From the NCBI GenBank assembly GCA_026005055.1, contig BPKI01000001.1, forward strand, positions 434,001 to 498,000: DNA of 64,000 bases, written 5' to 3'. The position numbers were made by a program, and so were the translations under genes. The notes below the pieces were generated by a model that saw only the letters and a program-made list of their open reading frames with translations, had not been told where the DNA came from and made no database searches. This DNA comes from Lysobacterales bacterium. GTDB lineage: Bacteria > Pseudomonadota > Gammaproteobacteria > Xanthomonadales > BPKI01. Positions 1-11,024 of this stretch are shown here, piece by piece (position 1 is the stretch's first letter; each line of letters begins with the position of its first letter).

Positions 1-401
1 TAAAGCCGGTCGCGGCTCTCCTCGAGCCCTACGGCCGCGAGCGCCTGCGCGATGATGCGCGCATCCACCGCCCGCGAGCTGCGATGCGGATAACGGCCAA
101 GCCCCACCAACTCCTCGACCTGAAAGGCCGCCGCCTCCGGCACACGCTGAGGCAGAAAGCCAAGCCGCCGTGCCCGCTCTCGCCCCCGCCAGCGCAAAAG
201 CTCCCGACCTGCCAGACGAAGCGAGCCGCGATAAGGGAGCAATCCCGCCAAGGCGAGCAGCAGCGTGGATTTGCCCGCCCCATTCGGGCCGAGCAGGGCC
301 ACCACTTCGCCGGGCATGAAGGAAAGCGGCCCCGCGATGGCCAACACCTCGCGGCCGCCGCGCCGCACGCGCAGGCCACTGAGCTCCATGATCGCGCTCA
401 T
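1..401 (-). CDS. hmuV: Haem-type ABC transporter ATP-binding protein, partial (C-terminus off window)
   Basis: This is the cytoplasmic ATPase of an iron-chelate/haem importer of the FecE/FhuC/HmuV/BtuD group. The first 133 codons are visible. They start MSAIMELSGLRVRRGG and carry Walker A GPNGAGKST near residue 40 and a Q-loop LPQ near residue 88. The ABC signature and Walker B lie beyond the window edge. The ATG overlaps the permease stop codon by four bases (ATGA), which indicates translational coupling. A second in-frame ATG four codons downstream is possible. That the substrate is haem is inferred from the HemS-like gene in the same operon; a B12 or siderophore system has the same fold. 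Confidence 0.9.
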   Translation of the reverse strand, partial: MSAIMELSGLRVRRGGREVLAIAGPLSFMPGEVVALLGPNGAGKSTLLLALAGLLPYRGSLRLAGRELLRWRGRERARRLGFLPQRVPEAAAFQVEELVGLGRYPHRSSRAVDARIIAQALAAVGLEESRDRL

Positions 402-1420
402 GCCGATCGTCGCCTGAGCAGCGCGAGGAAGAAGGGAGCGCCGAGCAGCGCCGTGAGAATGCCAAGCGGCAGCTCGAGCGGCCGCGCCAGAACCCTTGCG
501 AGGAGATCGGCCAAGGCCAGCAAGCTCGCGCCGAGCAAAGCCGAGGCCGGAAGGAGCCCCCCATGGCGCGGGCCGAGCAGCATCCGCACCAGGTTGGGCA
601 CGATCAAGCCGATGAAGCCGATGATCCCGGCAAAAGCGACCACGCTGCCCACCACCAAAGCCGCGCCCGCCAAGGCCAAGCGCTTGATCCACTCCACCGG
701 CACTCCGAGCGAAGCGGCCTCCCCCTCGCCGAGCAAAAGCGCATCGAGCGCCCGCCGCTGCCAGAAGGCCAAGGCGAAAGCGAGGAGCAAAGCGAGGGCA
801 ACCGCCGCCACCGCTTCGGGCTTCGCCGCCGCGAGCGAACCGAGCGTCCACAAGGTGAAGGCGCGCAGCTGATCATCCGCCGCGAGATAGACAAGAAGCC
901 CGATCGCCGAGGAGCACAGCGCATTGATCGCGATCCCCGCGAGCAGGAGGTCGGCCACCGCATAGCGCCCGTCGCGGCTTGCGAGCGCAAGCGCCGCGAG
1001 CATCGCCAGAAGCGCGCCGACGAAGGCCGAAAGCGGCAGAACCCAGCTTGCCAGGGCAAGCCACTCAGGCAGAGCGATCAGCACGATCGCCGCCGCCAGC
1101 GCCGCCCCCGCGGAGCTGCCGATCAGGCCCGGGTCGGCGAGGGGATTGCGGAACAAGGTCTGCATCAAGGCGCCGGCCACGGCCAAGGCTGCGCCCGAGA
1201 CCAGGGCGAGAAGCACCCGCGGCAGGCGGATCTCCCAAAGGATCGCGCGCTCGACCGCGCGCGCCGGATCGCCGTCCCAAAGCAGGCGCAGGAGATCGCC
1301 CAAGGGCATCTCCACCGCGCCGAGACTCAGGGCGAAAAGCGGCACGATCAGCACCGCCAAGAGCAGCGCGGCGAAGATGAGCGCTTCGCTGAACGGATGC
1401 GCGCGGCGATCGAGCAGCAT
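398..1420 (-). CDS. hmuU: FecCD-family haem/iron-chelate ABC transporter permease
   Basis: This 340-aa inner-membrane permease belongs to the FecCD family (BtuC, HmuU, FhuB). It shows about ten hydrophobic segments, the family motif RLPRVLLALVSGAALAVAG near residue 70, FRNPLADPGLIG soon after, and the coupling region GFIGLIVPNLVRMLLGPRH near the C-terminus. The chosen ATG (MLLDRRAHPF) overlaps the stop of the binding-protein gene by one base, and its own stop overlaps the ATPase start. The reading frame stays open upstream through hmuT, but that extension is a shadow of hmuT. It should form the membrane dimer that HmuV energises and HmuT feeds. Confidence 0.93.
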   Translation of the reverse strand: MLLDRRAHPFSEALIFAALLLAVLIVPLFALSLGAVEMPLGDLLRLLWDGDPARAVERAILWEIRLPRVLLALVSGAALAVAGALMQTLFRNPLADPGLIGSSAGAALAAAIVLIALPEWLALASWVLPLSAFVGALLAMLAALALASRDGRYAVADLLLAGIAINALCSSAIGLLVYLAADDQLRAFTLWTLGSLAAAKPEAVAAVALALLLAFALAFWQRRALDALLLGEGEAASLGVPVEWIKRLALAGAALVVGSVVAFAGIIGFIGLIVPNLVRMLLGPRHGGLLPASALLGASLLALADLLARVLARPLELPLGILTALLGAPFFLALLRRRSA

Positions 1421-2253
1421 CAGCCTTGGCCCAAAAGAGCCGCGCGCACCGCGCGCACGCAGGCCGGCCAGGACAACCCCACATGGCCGAGGCAGTGCCC
1501 GCCGATGATCCCGAAGCGCCGCGCCCGGCCCGCCGGCGTTTGGCCCATCCCGGGCAGCGAAAAGACGATCGGCAAGCCATCGGGGCCGATCGCCTCGCCA
1601 ATGACGAAGATGATCTCCGGCGCGAGCTTGATCAGCGCCTCGGGCGAGAGCAGCTTGTAGCCCTCGTGCTCGGCCGGATGGAGGCCACCGGCCATTTCGA
1701 TCAGGGCGGTGAACAGGCTGTCGCGCCCGGCGATGAGCTGAGGCCGATTCCCGCCCGCGAGCACGAAGAGCGCGCGCGGCGGCGGTTCGAGCCGCGGCAA
1801 ACGCCGGATCGCTTCCATCTCGGCGCGAAATTGCGCAGCCACCGCTTCGGCCTCCTCGCGCTTGCCGAACTCGGCACCGAGCTCGGCCACCGTCGCCAAA
1901 AGCGCATCCTCGTCGAAGCGCTCGGGAAAGGCGCGCAGCGCCAAGCCCACCGCGCGAAGCTGCGCCAGCACCTCCGGCTGCACCTGGCCTTCGCTGTACC
2001 AGAGCGCATGCGGGCGGAAGGCGAGCACCGGCTCGGCCGAGCGCAGCACCGGCCCGCCATCGCGCATCCGCGGGACGCGCTCCGCACCGGGAATGTGATC
2101 GACATAGCCGCGCAGCGCGACGATCCGCTCGCCGAGGCCGAGGGCGAAGAGAATCTCGGCCACCGGCGCGCTGATCACGGCGATCCGCTCCGGCGGGGCG
2201 GCCGCACACAGCGCGCTCGCCAGCAAGCCGAGGAGGAGCATCGCAGCTCTCAT
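1420..2253 (-). CDS. hmuT: Periplasmic haem-binding protein (HmuT-like) of ABC transporter
   Basis: This 277-aa protein has a Sec signal peptide (MRAAMLLLGLLASALCAAA) followed by a class III binding-protein fold. Visible family motifs are RIAVISAPVAEILFALGLG, VPRMRDGGPVLRSAEPVLA, and GGLHPAEHEGYKLLSPEALI near residue 190, which resembles HmuT/BtuF proteins. It would carry ligand from the TonB-dependent receptor to the permease. Its start overlaps the stop of the HemS-like gene by four bases and its stop overlaps the permease start by one base, so the genes are in one operon. Haem as ligand is inferred from the neighbours; cobalamin cannot be excluded from sequence. Confidence 0.88.
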   Translation of the reverse strand: MRAAMLLLGLLASALCAAAPPERIAVISAPVAEILFALGLGERIVALRGYVDHIPGAERVPRMRDGGPVLRSAEPVLAFRPHALWYSEGQVQPEVLAQLRAVGLALRAFPERFDEDALLATVAELGAEFGKREEAEAVAAQFRAEMEAIRRLPRLEPPPRALFVLAGGNRPQLIAGRDSLFTALIEMAGGLHPAEHEGYKLLSPEALIKLAPEIIFVIGEAIGPDGLPIVFSLPGMGQTPAGRARRFGIIGGHCLGHVGLSWPACVRAVRAALLGQG

Positions 2254-3116
2254 GGTCGAGTCCTCCCAGGAGCGAAGAGGAGCTCGCGGGTGCCTCCCTC
2301 ATCGCGCACGATGTAGCTCCTGCCGAGGCGCCAACAGCGGCGGTAACGGGCAAGCGCCGAATGCAGCTTGAGTTCGGCATGATCGAGGTGGAGATAGCCC
2401 TCAGGTTCTGCGCGAAGGCGCGGACGTTCGGCCTGAACCCGAAGCTCGACGCCGCCTCGCCTGGCCTCGACGCACATCAAGCCCGCGGCGAGCGCGCTCA
2501 CCCCTTCTTTCAAGGCCTCGAGGGAGCAATCGTCGGCCTCCTCAGGGAGCGCAGGTATAGCCTCCGGCGGCTCGCTTGCGAATTCCCCATGCCAGCCTTG
2601 GTCGGGATCGCGGAAACGCTCGCCCAAGCGGGCGAAGTCGGCGGCATGGCGCTTGTAGAGCACGAGCACCGTCCACAGCCGCTCGCCGAGTCGGTCGTAG
2701 GCGAGCACATGGCGCTCGCGTCCATGGGGGCCGTGCTCCTCGTGCAGCAAATAGAGGCGATGGACCGCATGCGGATCCACCCGCAGCGCCAGGTTCGGCC
2801 CTTCAAGGCAAAGCAGACGGCTTTCCCGAGCGAGCGAGAGCGAGGGCGCGATTCCGATGAGCACCCCTGCGGGGTGAAGCACCGCGATCAGCAGCTTGCC
2901 GAGCTCGGTCAGGGCGGCGAGCACGGCCTCCGGCTCCGGGCGCAGACGCACGGCGCCGAAGCCATCGAGCCGGCTCGCGATCAGCGCCTCCTCGGGCACT
3001 TTCAGCATCGCCGCCGCCTGCGGCAGGTGCAGATGTTCATGCTCTTCGCGCAGCTTGGCGTAGCGCTGCCTCAGCCACTCGGCGTTGATCGGCGCGCTTT
3101 CGCTAAGGGCGATCAT
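2250..3116 (-). CDS. hemS: HemS/HmuS-like haem-handling protein, short form
   Basis: This 288-aa cytoplasmic protein resembles the HemS/ChuS haem carrier or degrader family, which usually has about 340-350 aa in two homologous halves. The N-terminus has the family pattern (LRQRYAKLREEHEHLHLPQA, then a small helical region with ALIASRLDG). AVHRLYLLHEEHG matches the conserved VHK-type strand that carries a haem-contacting histidine in the family. The protein is about 60 residues shorter than usual and the second half is poorly conserved. The ATG overlaps the receptor stop and the TGA overlaps the hmuT start, four bases each. The family is recognised from motif order; haem degradation as opposed to haem storage is not settled. 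Confidence 0.75.
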   Translation of the reverse strand: MIALSESAPINAEWLRQRYAKLREEHEHLHLPQAAAMLKVPEEALIASRLDGFGAVRLRPEPEAVLAALTELGKLLIAVLHPAGVLIGIAPSLSLARESRLLCLEGPNLALRVDPHAVHRLYLLHEEHGPHGRERHVLAYDRLGERLWTVLVLYKRHAADFARLGERFRDPDQGWHGEFASEPPEAIPALPEEADDCSLEALKEGVSALAAGLMCVEARRGGVELRVQAERPRLRAEPEGYLHLDHAELKLHSALARYRRCWRLGRSYIVRDEGGTRELLFAPGRTRP

Positions 3117-5050
3117 CGTCCATCCTCCTTGCTCCAGCGCAGCCCGACCGTGAGGTAGCGCGTCCCCGGATCGGAGGTCACGGTGAGCGAGGCGGCAAGC
3201 GGATCGCGCCGGTCGAGCAGGTTGTCCACCGAGGCGAAGGCGCGCAGACCCTCGCGCAACCGCCACTCGCCGTAGAGATCGAGGCGCAAGTAGTTCTCTT
3301 CGAAGGGCGCGACCGCCGGCGAGGGGCGGTTGAAGTAATCCACCAGGCGATGGGCGCGAAGACCGATCCTGCCCGCCTGAAGCCGCCAACTCGCATCGAG
3401 ATTGATGCGCTGGCGAATGCTGCCGAGCAAGCGCTGGCCGGTCGTGAGATCCTCGGCCGACAGCCACTCCCACGACCCCGCCAGGTCGAAAGCAGGCGAG
3501 AGCGCATAACGCGCGCGCAACTCCGCGCCGCGCAAACGGGCGCGGTCGATGTTGCGGTAGGCGAGGACGTTGAGCGGGCCTTGCCGCTCGCCGGTATTGA
3601 GCGCGCGGATGAGATTGCGCACCCGCCCCTCGTAGAGATCGAGCTCGAGCAGCCACGCGCCGGGCCGCCATTCGAGCGAGGCTTCGCCAAAGCGCGCCCG
3701 CTCCGGCTTGAGCCCGGGCGTGCCGCGGATCAGGCTGGTGCCGCGCACGAAGGAGGCGTATTGCTCGATCGCGGAAGGGGCGCGGAAGGCGCTGCCCGCA
3801 TTGAGCCGCAACGCCAGCTCATCGCCGATGCGCCAGAGCGCGCCGATGCGCGGCGTCAGCTCCTCGCCGAAATCGGAATAGCGATCGAGGCGCAGTCCGG
3901 CGATGAACGAGAGAGGACGCGCTGGCGCGGATTCGTACTGGATGAGCCCGTGCTTCGCGTTGCGCGATTGCACGCGGCTGGTGATGGTGATGGCGAGGTC
4001 TTCACGCAAGAAGCCCGCGCCGGCGGTGAGGGTCGCATCGCCGATCGGCAGGTGGAGCCGGCCCTCGAGCTGATCGAGGGTGAAATCCGTCTCCTCGAGC
4101 AGATCCGGCTGGCGCCGGGCCGCGCCATCGGTGCTCGAGCGGGAGAGCGCGAGGCTCGCGCCCAGGCCATCGCCCCATTCGCCTTGATAGCGAAGACCCG
4201 CGGTGCGGCGTAGATCGCGCTCCACCCCCTGCCAGAGGAACCCAGGCCGCGGGCCGCGCGGCGGCTGGTAGCGCTGCCCGAAATCGTCCTGGTCGTGGCG
4301 CTCGATCAGGCCCTCCAGGCGATGGCCCTCGGCGAGCTCGACAAAGGCGCTGGCTTCGATCGTATCGAGCCGCTGCCGGTTGTAGAGATCGGCTCCGGAG
4401 GCATCCTTGCCGAGCGGATCGCGCTCGCGGCGCTCGTAGCGAAGCATCAGGCCGCCTCGGGCGCCATGCACACCCAAGCCGCCGCTCGCGATCCAGGTCT
4501 CCCGGCCGCCGCCATCGGCGGTCCCATAGGACAGCCGCGAGTATTCGAGCCCGCCCTGCGCCGGTTTGCGGGTGATGATGTTGATCACCCCGCCCATCGC
4601 ATCGGCGCCATAAAGCGCCGAGGCGGGGCCGCGGATGATTTCGATCCTCTCGATCGCCTCGATCGGCAGCGCGGCCAGATTCTGACCGCCAAACCGCGCC
4701 ACCCGCCGCATCCCATCCACCAAGACCAGGGTCTGGCCCTGGGAGAAACCGCGCAAAGCGACGTACTCGGTGCTGCCCGAGCCATAGGCGCGCACGCCGC
4801 TCACCCCGCGCAGCAAGTCGGCCAGCGAGCCGGAGGCGAAGCGGTCCAGCGTCTCGCGATCGAGCAGCCCCACCGAGGCGATGACCTGATCGCGCGGCTG
4901 AGGTCGGCCGCTTGCGGTCACCACCACCGGCGGCAATGCGCGATCGGAATGCGCCTCATCGGGGCGCTTTTCGTCGGCGCTGACGATCGCAGCGAGCGAT
5001 GACAGCGCAAAAGCCAAAATTGCGGGTCGTGCGTTCGCAAAAACACGCAT
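3113..5050 (-). CDS. TonB-dependent outer-membrane receptor, probable haem/iron-chelate uptake
   Basis: This 645-aa outer-membrane receptor has a signal peptide (MRVFANARPAILAFALSS), a TonB-box-like PPVVVTASG, a plug domain (LADLLRGVSGVRAYGSG; IERIEIIRGPASALYGADAM) and a beta barrel ending in an aromatic-rich strand (TRYLTVGLRW). A FRAPS box is present and is followed by TPGLKPE, the counterpart of the NPNL box. In classical haem receptors a conserved His lies between these boxes; none is seen here, so the ligand is uncertain. I chose the ATG at 5050 because AGGAG lies about eight bases upstream. An ATG eight codons earlier has no such site. It heads the haem-type uptake genes with four-base overlaps. 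Confidence 0.9.
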   Translation of the reverse strand: MRVFANARPAILAFALSSLAAIVSADEKRPDEAHSDRALPPVVVTASGRPQPRDQVIASVGLLDRETLDRFASGSLADLLRGVSGVRAYGSGSTEYVALRGFSQGQTLVLVDGMRRVARFGGQNLAALPIEAIERIEIIRGPASALYGADAMGGVINIITRKPAQGGLEYSRLSYGTADGGGRETWIASGGLGVHGARGGLMLRYERRERDPLGKDASGADLYNRQRLDTIEASAFVELAEGHRLEGLIERHDQDDFGQRYQPPRGPRPGFLWQGVERDLRRTAGLRYQGEWGDGLGASLALSRSSTDGAARRQPDLLEETDFTLDQLEGRLHLPIGDATLTAGAGFLREDLAITITSRVQSRNAKHGLIQYESAPARPLSFIAGLRLDRYSDFGEELTPRIGALWRIGDELALRLNAGSAFRAPSAIEQYASFVRGTSLIRGTPGLKPERARFGEASLEWRPGAWLLELDLYEGRVRNLIRALNTGERQGPLNVLAYRNIDRARLRGAELRARYALSPAFDLAGSWEWLSAEDLTTGQRLLGSIRQRINLDASWRLQAGRIGLRAHRLVDYFNRPSPAVAPFEENYLRLDLYGEWRLREGLRAFASVDNLLDRRDPLAASLTVTSDPGTRYLTVGLRWSKEDGR

Positions 5051-5078
5051 CGTGGGAACTCCTGAGCAAACCACGGGA

Positions 5079-5101
5079 GGGCGCCGCCCTCGGCGGCACC
5101 C
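5079..5101 (-). promoter_or_regulatory. GC-rich hairpin in the leader of the TonB receptor gene
   Basis: Between the DUF2946 stop and the receptor start, the minus strand can form a stem of about ten pairs (GGTGCCGCC / GGCGGCGCC plus one outer pair, with one G-U pair) and a three-base loop. No T-run follows, so it is not a plain intrinsic terminator. It may reduce read-through or protect the downstream mRNA. The fold is read by eye. Confidence 0.35.
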
Positions 5102-5123
5102 GGAAGAGGGGCTTCAGTCGTGC

Positions 5124-5471
5124 TCAGGCGTTCCGCGGCGGTGCGCGCGGCTGTTGCGGCAGGAAGCGGAAAAGGCGAGGCGATGCGCTGCCTTCGGCAG
5201 GAAGCGGGACGGCCGCGACTGCGGGCGGTGTCGCGGCAAGCACAGGTGGCGCCGGGGCAGGCTGCGGGGCCGACGCCCAGGGGCATTCGCCCGGCTCATG
5301 CTCCGTCGGCAGGCGCTCGCCGTCCTCGCCGAGCCGCACCCACGCGGGGCGACCCGATTCGGTGCACAGCGAAAGCCACTGCCCTTCGCCCGGCATGTAG
5401 CCGCGCGGAAGCAGGCCGAGCAGCAACAGCCCGAGGAGCAGCGGGACGGTCCAGGCGCGCAGACGGCTCAT
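5124..5471 (-). CDS. DUF2946-like small exported protein
   Basis: This 115-aa protein has one N-terminal hydrophobic segment (VPLLLGLLLLGLLPRGYMP) followed by WLSLCTESGR and a Pro/Ala-rich tail. The pattern LLPRGYMP followed by a short LC motif is typical of DUF2946 proteins, which are often encoded next to TonB receptors and copper or iron genes. Its role is unknown. It lies upstream of the receptor on the same strand and is probably cotranscribed, with a 73-base gap. An alternative in-frame ATG five codons upstream would lie inside the proposed -10 element. No clear ribosome-binding site precedes either start. Confidence 0.6.
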   Translation of the reverse strand: MSRLRAWTVPLLLGLLLLGLLPRGYMPGEGQWLSLCTESGRPAWVRLGEDGERLPTEHEPGECPWASAPQPAPAPPVLAATPPAVAAVPLPAEGSASPRLFRFLPQQPRAPPRNA

Positions 5472-5481
5472 GGCGGGACGG

Positions 5482-5510
5482 ATCATAGCCGCGCCTCGAA
5501 GGCGCGACAA
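5482..5510 (-). promoter_or_regulatory. Candidate sigma70 promoter with palindrome in spacer, haem-uptake operon
   Basis: On the minus strand TTGTCG (5505-5510) and TATGAT (5482-5487) are separated by exactly 17 bases. The spacer and first -35 base contain the inverted repeat GCGCCT-N3-AGGCGC (5491-5505), a classic place for a repressor to bind. No Fur-box-like AT-rich palindrome is seen. The expected transcript start would be only a few bases before the DUF2946 ATG, so the mRNA would be almost leaderless. Read by eye. Confidence 0.45.
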
Positions 5511-5517
5511 TCGAGGA

Positions 5518-6339
5518 CTAGGCGAGGTCGCGCCCGCGCGGCACCGGGCGGTATTCCACCCCTCCGCTCGCGCGCACCGGCTGCGGATAGAGGGTCATGA
5601 GCTGGAGGATCTCCGCCGGGATGTCGGTCGAGACCGGTAACCCGAGGGCCTTGGCCGCCTCGGCGGTGATCGGGAAATCATGCGTCCAAGTGCCGCGCGC
5701 GAGCAGCTTGGCCGTCTCCGCCGCGCGCTCAGGCGCCATGTGCCGGGACAGCAGGGTCTTGGCCAGGGCCTCGACCTGATCGAGCGCCCGCTCACCGATG
5801 TCGGCGAGCACCAAAGTCTCGTCGTCGATCGCGGCAAGCGGCTTCTGTTCGAGCACCCGCACCAGCGAGGCCGCCGGCAGCCCTCGGATTTGCGGGTCGA
5901 TCGGGCCGAGCACGGCGTGCCGGCTCATGACGATCTCATCGGCGGCAAGCGCGATCAGGGTGCCGCCCGACATCGCGTAGTGCGGCACGAAGACGGTGAC
6001 CTTGCCGGGATGGTCGGCCAGCGCACGGGCGATCTGCGAGGCGGCGAGCACCAGCCCGCCGGGGGTGTGCAGCACGAGATCGATGGGAAGATCGCGCTCG
6101 GTGAGCTGGATCGCGCGCAGCACCGCCTCGCTGTCCTCGACATCGATGTAGCGCACCAGCGGAAAGCCGAGCAGGCTCATCGTCTCCTGCCGGTGGACGA
6201 GGAGGATCACCCGGCTTCGGCGCCGGCGCTCGATCTCGATGATCTTGCGCGCGCGCATGGCCTCGAGCATCCGCCGCGCCAAGACCGGCTGCAGCGCTGA
6301 GAACAGAATGAACAGCCAGAACAGCTCGCCGAGCGACAT
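5518..6339 (-). CDS. SDH-family Clp-fold serine protease, membrane anchored
   Basis: This 273-aa protein belongs to the serine dehydrogenase proteinase family (SDH_sah), which has the ClpP/crotonase fold and is related to SppA. An N-terminal hydrophobic helix (LGELFWLFILFSALQPVLA) anchors it. The oxyanion motif HTPGG lies at residues 91-95, and the likely nucleophile is Ser124 in YAMSGGT. LGPIDPQI follows, as in the family. The start at 6339 is supported by GGAGGA seven bases upstream; an ATG five codons earlier lacks this. It follows the rhomboid gene by 18 bases, so both membrane-associated proteases probably share the aceE transcript. Its substrate is unknown. Confidence 0.85.
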   Translation of the reverse strand: MSLGELFWLFILFSALQPVLARRMLEAMRARKIIEIERRRRSRVILLVHRQETMSLLGFPLVRYIDVEDSEAVLRAIQLTERDLPIDLVLHTPGGLVLAASQIARALADHPGKVTVFVPHYAMSGGTLIALAADEIVMSRHAVLGPIDPQIRGLPAASLVRVLEQKPLAAIDDETLVLADIGERALDQVEALAKTLLSRHMAPERAAETAKLLARGTWTHDFPITAEAAKALGLPVSTDIPAEILQLMTLYPQPVRASGGVEYRPVPRGRDLA

Positions 6340-6357
6340 GAACGAGTCCTCCAAGGC

Positions 6358-7098
6358 TCAATCCCAGAAGGCGCGCGGATCGCGCCTGCGGCCGTGGGGA
6401 GAGAGGCCATAACGGCATTCATCGGGGTAGAAGCAACGCCGGCGCCGTTCCTTCAGCCAGGGCGCGATCAGCCAGCCGGCGGCGAAGCCGCCGATGTGCG
6501 CCCACCAAGCGATGCCGCCGCTCAAGCCGGTTCCGAGCGCGAAAAGCCCCGGCACGATCTGGGTCACCAGCCAGAACAAGGCAAAAAGCAAAGCGGGAAC
6601 CTCGAAGAACAGCGGCAGGAACAGAACCGGCGCGAACAGCACGAGGCGCGAGAAGGGGAAGAGGCGGGCGTAGCACCCGAGGACGCCCGATATTGCCCCG
6701 GAAGCACCGATGGTCGGCACCGCCGAGAAGGGGTGGAGGAGGGCCTGCATGAAACCGGCGGCCACCCCGCAGAGGAGATAGAAGCCGAGAAAGCGAAGGC
6801 TTCCCAAGCGATCTTCGACCGCTCGCCCGAACAGCCACAGCGTCCAAAGATTGAACAGCAGATGGAGAAGGTCGCCGTGCAAGAACTGGCTGGTGAGGAG
6901 TGTCGCCCAAGGCGGGATTCCTGGAAGCTCTGGTTCGAAAAAGCGAATCGGCACCAAGCCGACGAGCTGCCAGAGGAGCTCCCGACCCTCCGGCGACAGG
7001 GCGCTTTGCAGCAGAAAGACGACGGCATTGACGAGGAGGAGCCCGAAGAGCGCGAGCGGCTCGCGCCGGGTGGCCACCCCATCGGCGACGGGCAGCAT
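6358..7098 (-). CDS. Rhomboid-family intramembrane serine protease
   Basis: This 246-aa polytopic protein has the rhomboid catalytic dyad: Ser133 in GASGAISG and His201 in AHIGGFAAGW. The conserved HGDLLHLLFN helix with His and Asn lies near residues 74-83. About six transmembrane helices are visible, followed by a basic cytosolic tail (ERRRR). It is predicted to cleave membrane proteins within the bilayer. It starts seven bases after the aceE stop and is followed 18 bases later by the SDH-type protease. All catalytic residues are present, so it should be active. Its substrates cannot be told from sequence. Confidence 0.93.
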   Translation of the reverse strand: MLPVADGVATRREPLALFGLLLVNAVVFLLQSALSPEGRELLWQLVGLVPIRFFEPELPGIPPWATLLTSQFLHGDLLHLLFNLWTLWLFGRAVEDRLGSLRFLGFYLLCGVAAGFMQALLHPFSAVPTIGASGAISGVLGCYARLFPFSRLVLFAPVLFLPLFFEVPALLFALFWLVTQIVPGLFALGTGLSGGIAWWAHIGGFAAGWLIAPWLKERRRRCFYPDECRYGLSPHGRRRDPRAFWD

Positions 7099-7105
7099 CC
7101 TCCGC

Positions 7106-9811
<2,706 letters not shown>

Positions 9812-9829
9812 GGCACCTCCCAGAAGCAG

Positions 9830-9848
9830 GCACGCGCTGCGCGCGTGC
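9830..9848 (-). promoter_or_regulatory. Hairpin in the aceE leader
   Basis: A perfect 8-bp inverted repeat, GCACGCGC-TGC-GCGCGTGC, lies about 18 bases upstream of the aceE start. It could be an operator or an mRNA structure. The 110-base gap between aceE and the upstream lipoprotein gene shows no clear consensus promoter and no recognisable PdhR box. Confidence 0.3.
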
Positions 9849-9922
9849 GAACCCGCTCACGGTAGCCGGTCCGCCGTGACCGACGCAATCGGGGGGATGC
9901 TCGCGACCGCGGGTTTCCCCAC

Positions 9923-11014
9923 TCAGTAGGGACGGCCGAACTTGTTGGTGTGCTGCAACACCGGCGGCTTGGTGATGCGCAGGGCGATGCGCACGTTCTC
10001 ATCCGGCGCGACCACGGGAAAGCGGTAGAGCTCCGCGCGATGATTCCACACTTCGAGGATGCCCCCGCCGCGCGGCACCCCCTCGATGCGGAAGCTGCCA
10101 TCGCCTTGGATCTGCGCGTGATACGGCGTGTCCACCACCCAGACGAATGCGGCCATGTTGGGGTGGATGTTGCAGTACACGTACACCACGCCCGGGTTCA
10201 GGAAGGTGTGCGCCACCCCTTCACCGGGGCCATAGAGGCCGACGTCGAAACGATTGCCTTCGGAGAGGGAAAAGACGTTGTGCTGGATGCGGTCGTAGTT
10301 GGGAAAACGCACCGTGGTGCCGAGCGTGATCATGAGCGCCTGCGGCTGGAACTGGCTCTGGCGGGTGATGATCCGCTGCTCCTCCATGGGTGCGGCGCGG
10401 TGCCGTCCCCGGTTGGGGTAAAAGGCGACCCAGGTGCGCTGAAGCTGCCCTGGGCCAGCCGGTATCGGATGAACCTGGATGAGCTCGATGCGGCCCGCGA
10501 TGACCGCATCGCCGCGTTCCCGCGTAGGCTCAAGCTTTCGCTGAAGCTCTTCGCGCGGGACGACCCGCGCGGGCGGAGGCGGCTCCACCGGCGCCTCTGC
10601 CTCGAGCGGGGTCATCACCAGCACGTTTTCCTCCTCGGCGGGATGCTCGTGCGCCTCCCCATGCTCCTTCTGCGCTTCGTGCCGATGGTGCCGATGTGAA
10701 GCCTCCGGCGTGCTCGCGAGGGGAGCGGACTCCCCTTCGCCGGCCCTGCCGTGCCTTGCCGCCTCGTCCGCCGCGGCCGCGTCTTGGCGATGGCGATGCT
10801 CCGCGAGCGATGGCTCGGCGGCGGATGGTACCTTCGCGAGGTTCTCTTCTGCCGGCGAGGCCGGGTCGTCCTTTCTCAAGTCCGGCGCCGGCGCCTCGGC
10901 AACATCTGCGATCGAATCCGCCGCTTGCGGCGCTTCCGCCATCCGGGAGGGTGCGCCCGCACAAGCGACCGCCAGCAGCGGAAGCAGAAGGGGCAGGAGA
11001 GAGCGGGGCTTCAT
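9923..11014 (-). CDS. His-rich lipoprotein with C-terminal cupredoxin-like domain
   Basis: This 363-aa protein has a lipoprotein signal with lipobox LAVAC and Cys18. A low-complexity, Ala/Glu-rich linker follows, with a histidine-rich stretch (SHRHHRHEAQKEHGEAHEH) that looks metal-binding. The C-terminal part resembles methylamine-utilisation/cupredoxin-type domains: QHNVFS supplies a His and YCNIHPNM supplies Cys, His and Met, the order of a type 1 copper site. A carboxypeptidase-regulatory-like strand region (GSFRIEGVPRGGG) closes the protein. It sits ten bases after the exported truncated haemoglobin gene. Electron transfer or metal handling in the periplasm is inferred; its partner is unknown. 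Confidence 0.75.
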   Translation of the reverse strand: MKPRSLLPLLLPLLAVACAGAPSRMAEAPQAADSIADVAEAPAPDLRKDDPASPAEENLAKVPSAAEPSLAEHRHRQDAAAADEAARHGRAGEGESAPLASTPEASHRHHRHEAQKEHGEAHEHPAEEENVLVMTPLEAEAPVEPPPPARVVPREELQRKLEPTRERGDAVIAGRIELIQVHPIPAGPGQLQRTWVAFYPNRGRHRAAPMEEQRIITRQSQFQPQALMITLGTTVRFPNYDRIQHNVFSLSEGNRFDVGLYGPGEGVAHTFLNPGVVYVYCNIHPNMAAFVWVVDTPYHAQIQGDGSFRIEGVPRGGGILEVWNHRAELYRFPVVAPDENVRIALRITKPPVLQHTNKFGRPY

Positions 11015-11024
11015 ACGCGAACCC

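Noticed and set aside
9812-9922. A PdhR or FNR operator upstream of aceE
   Set aside because: No ATTGGT-type or TTGAT-N4-ATCAA palindrome is present; only a GC-rich hairpin is seen.
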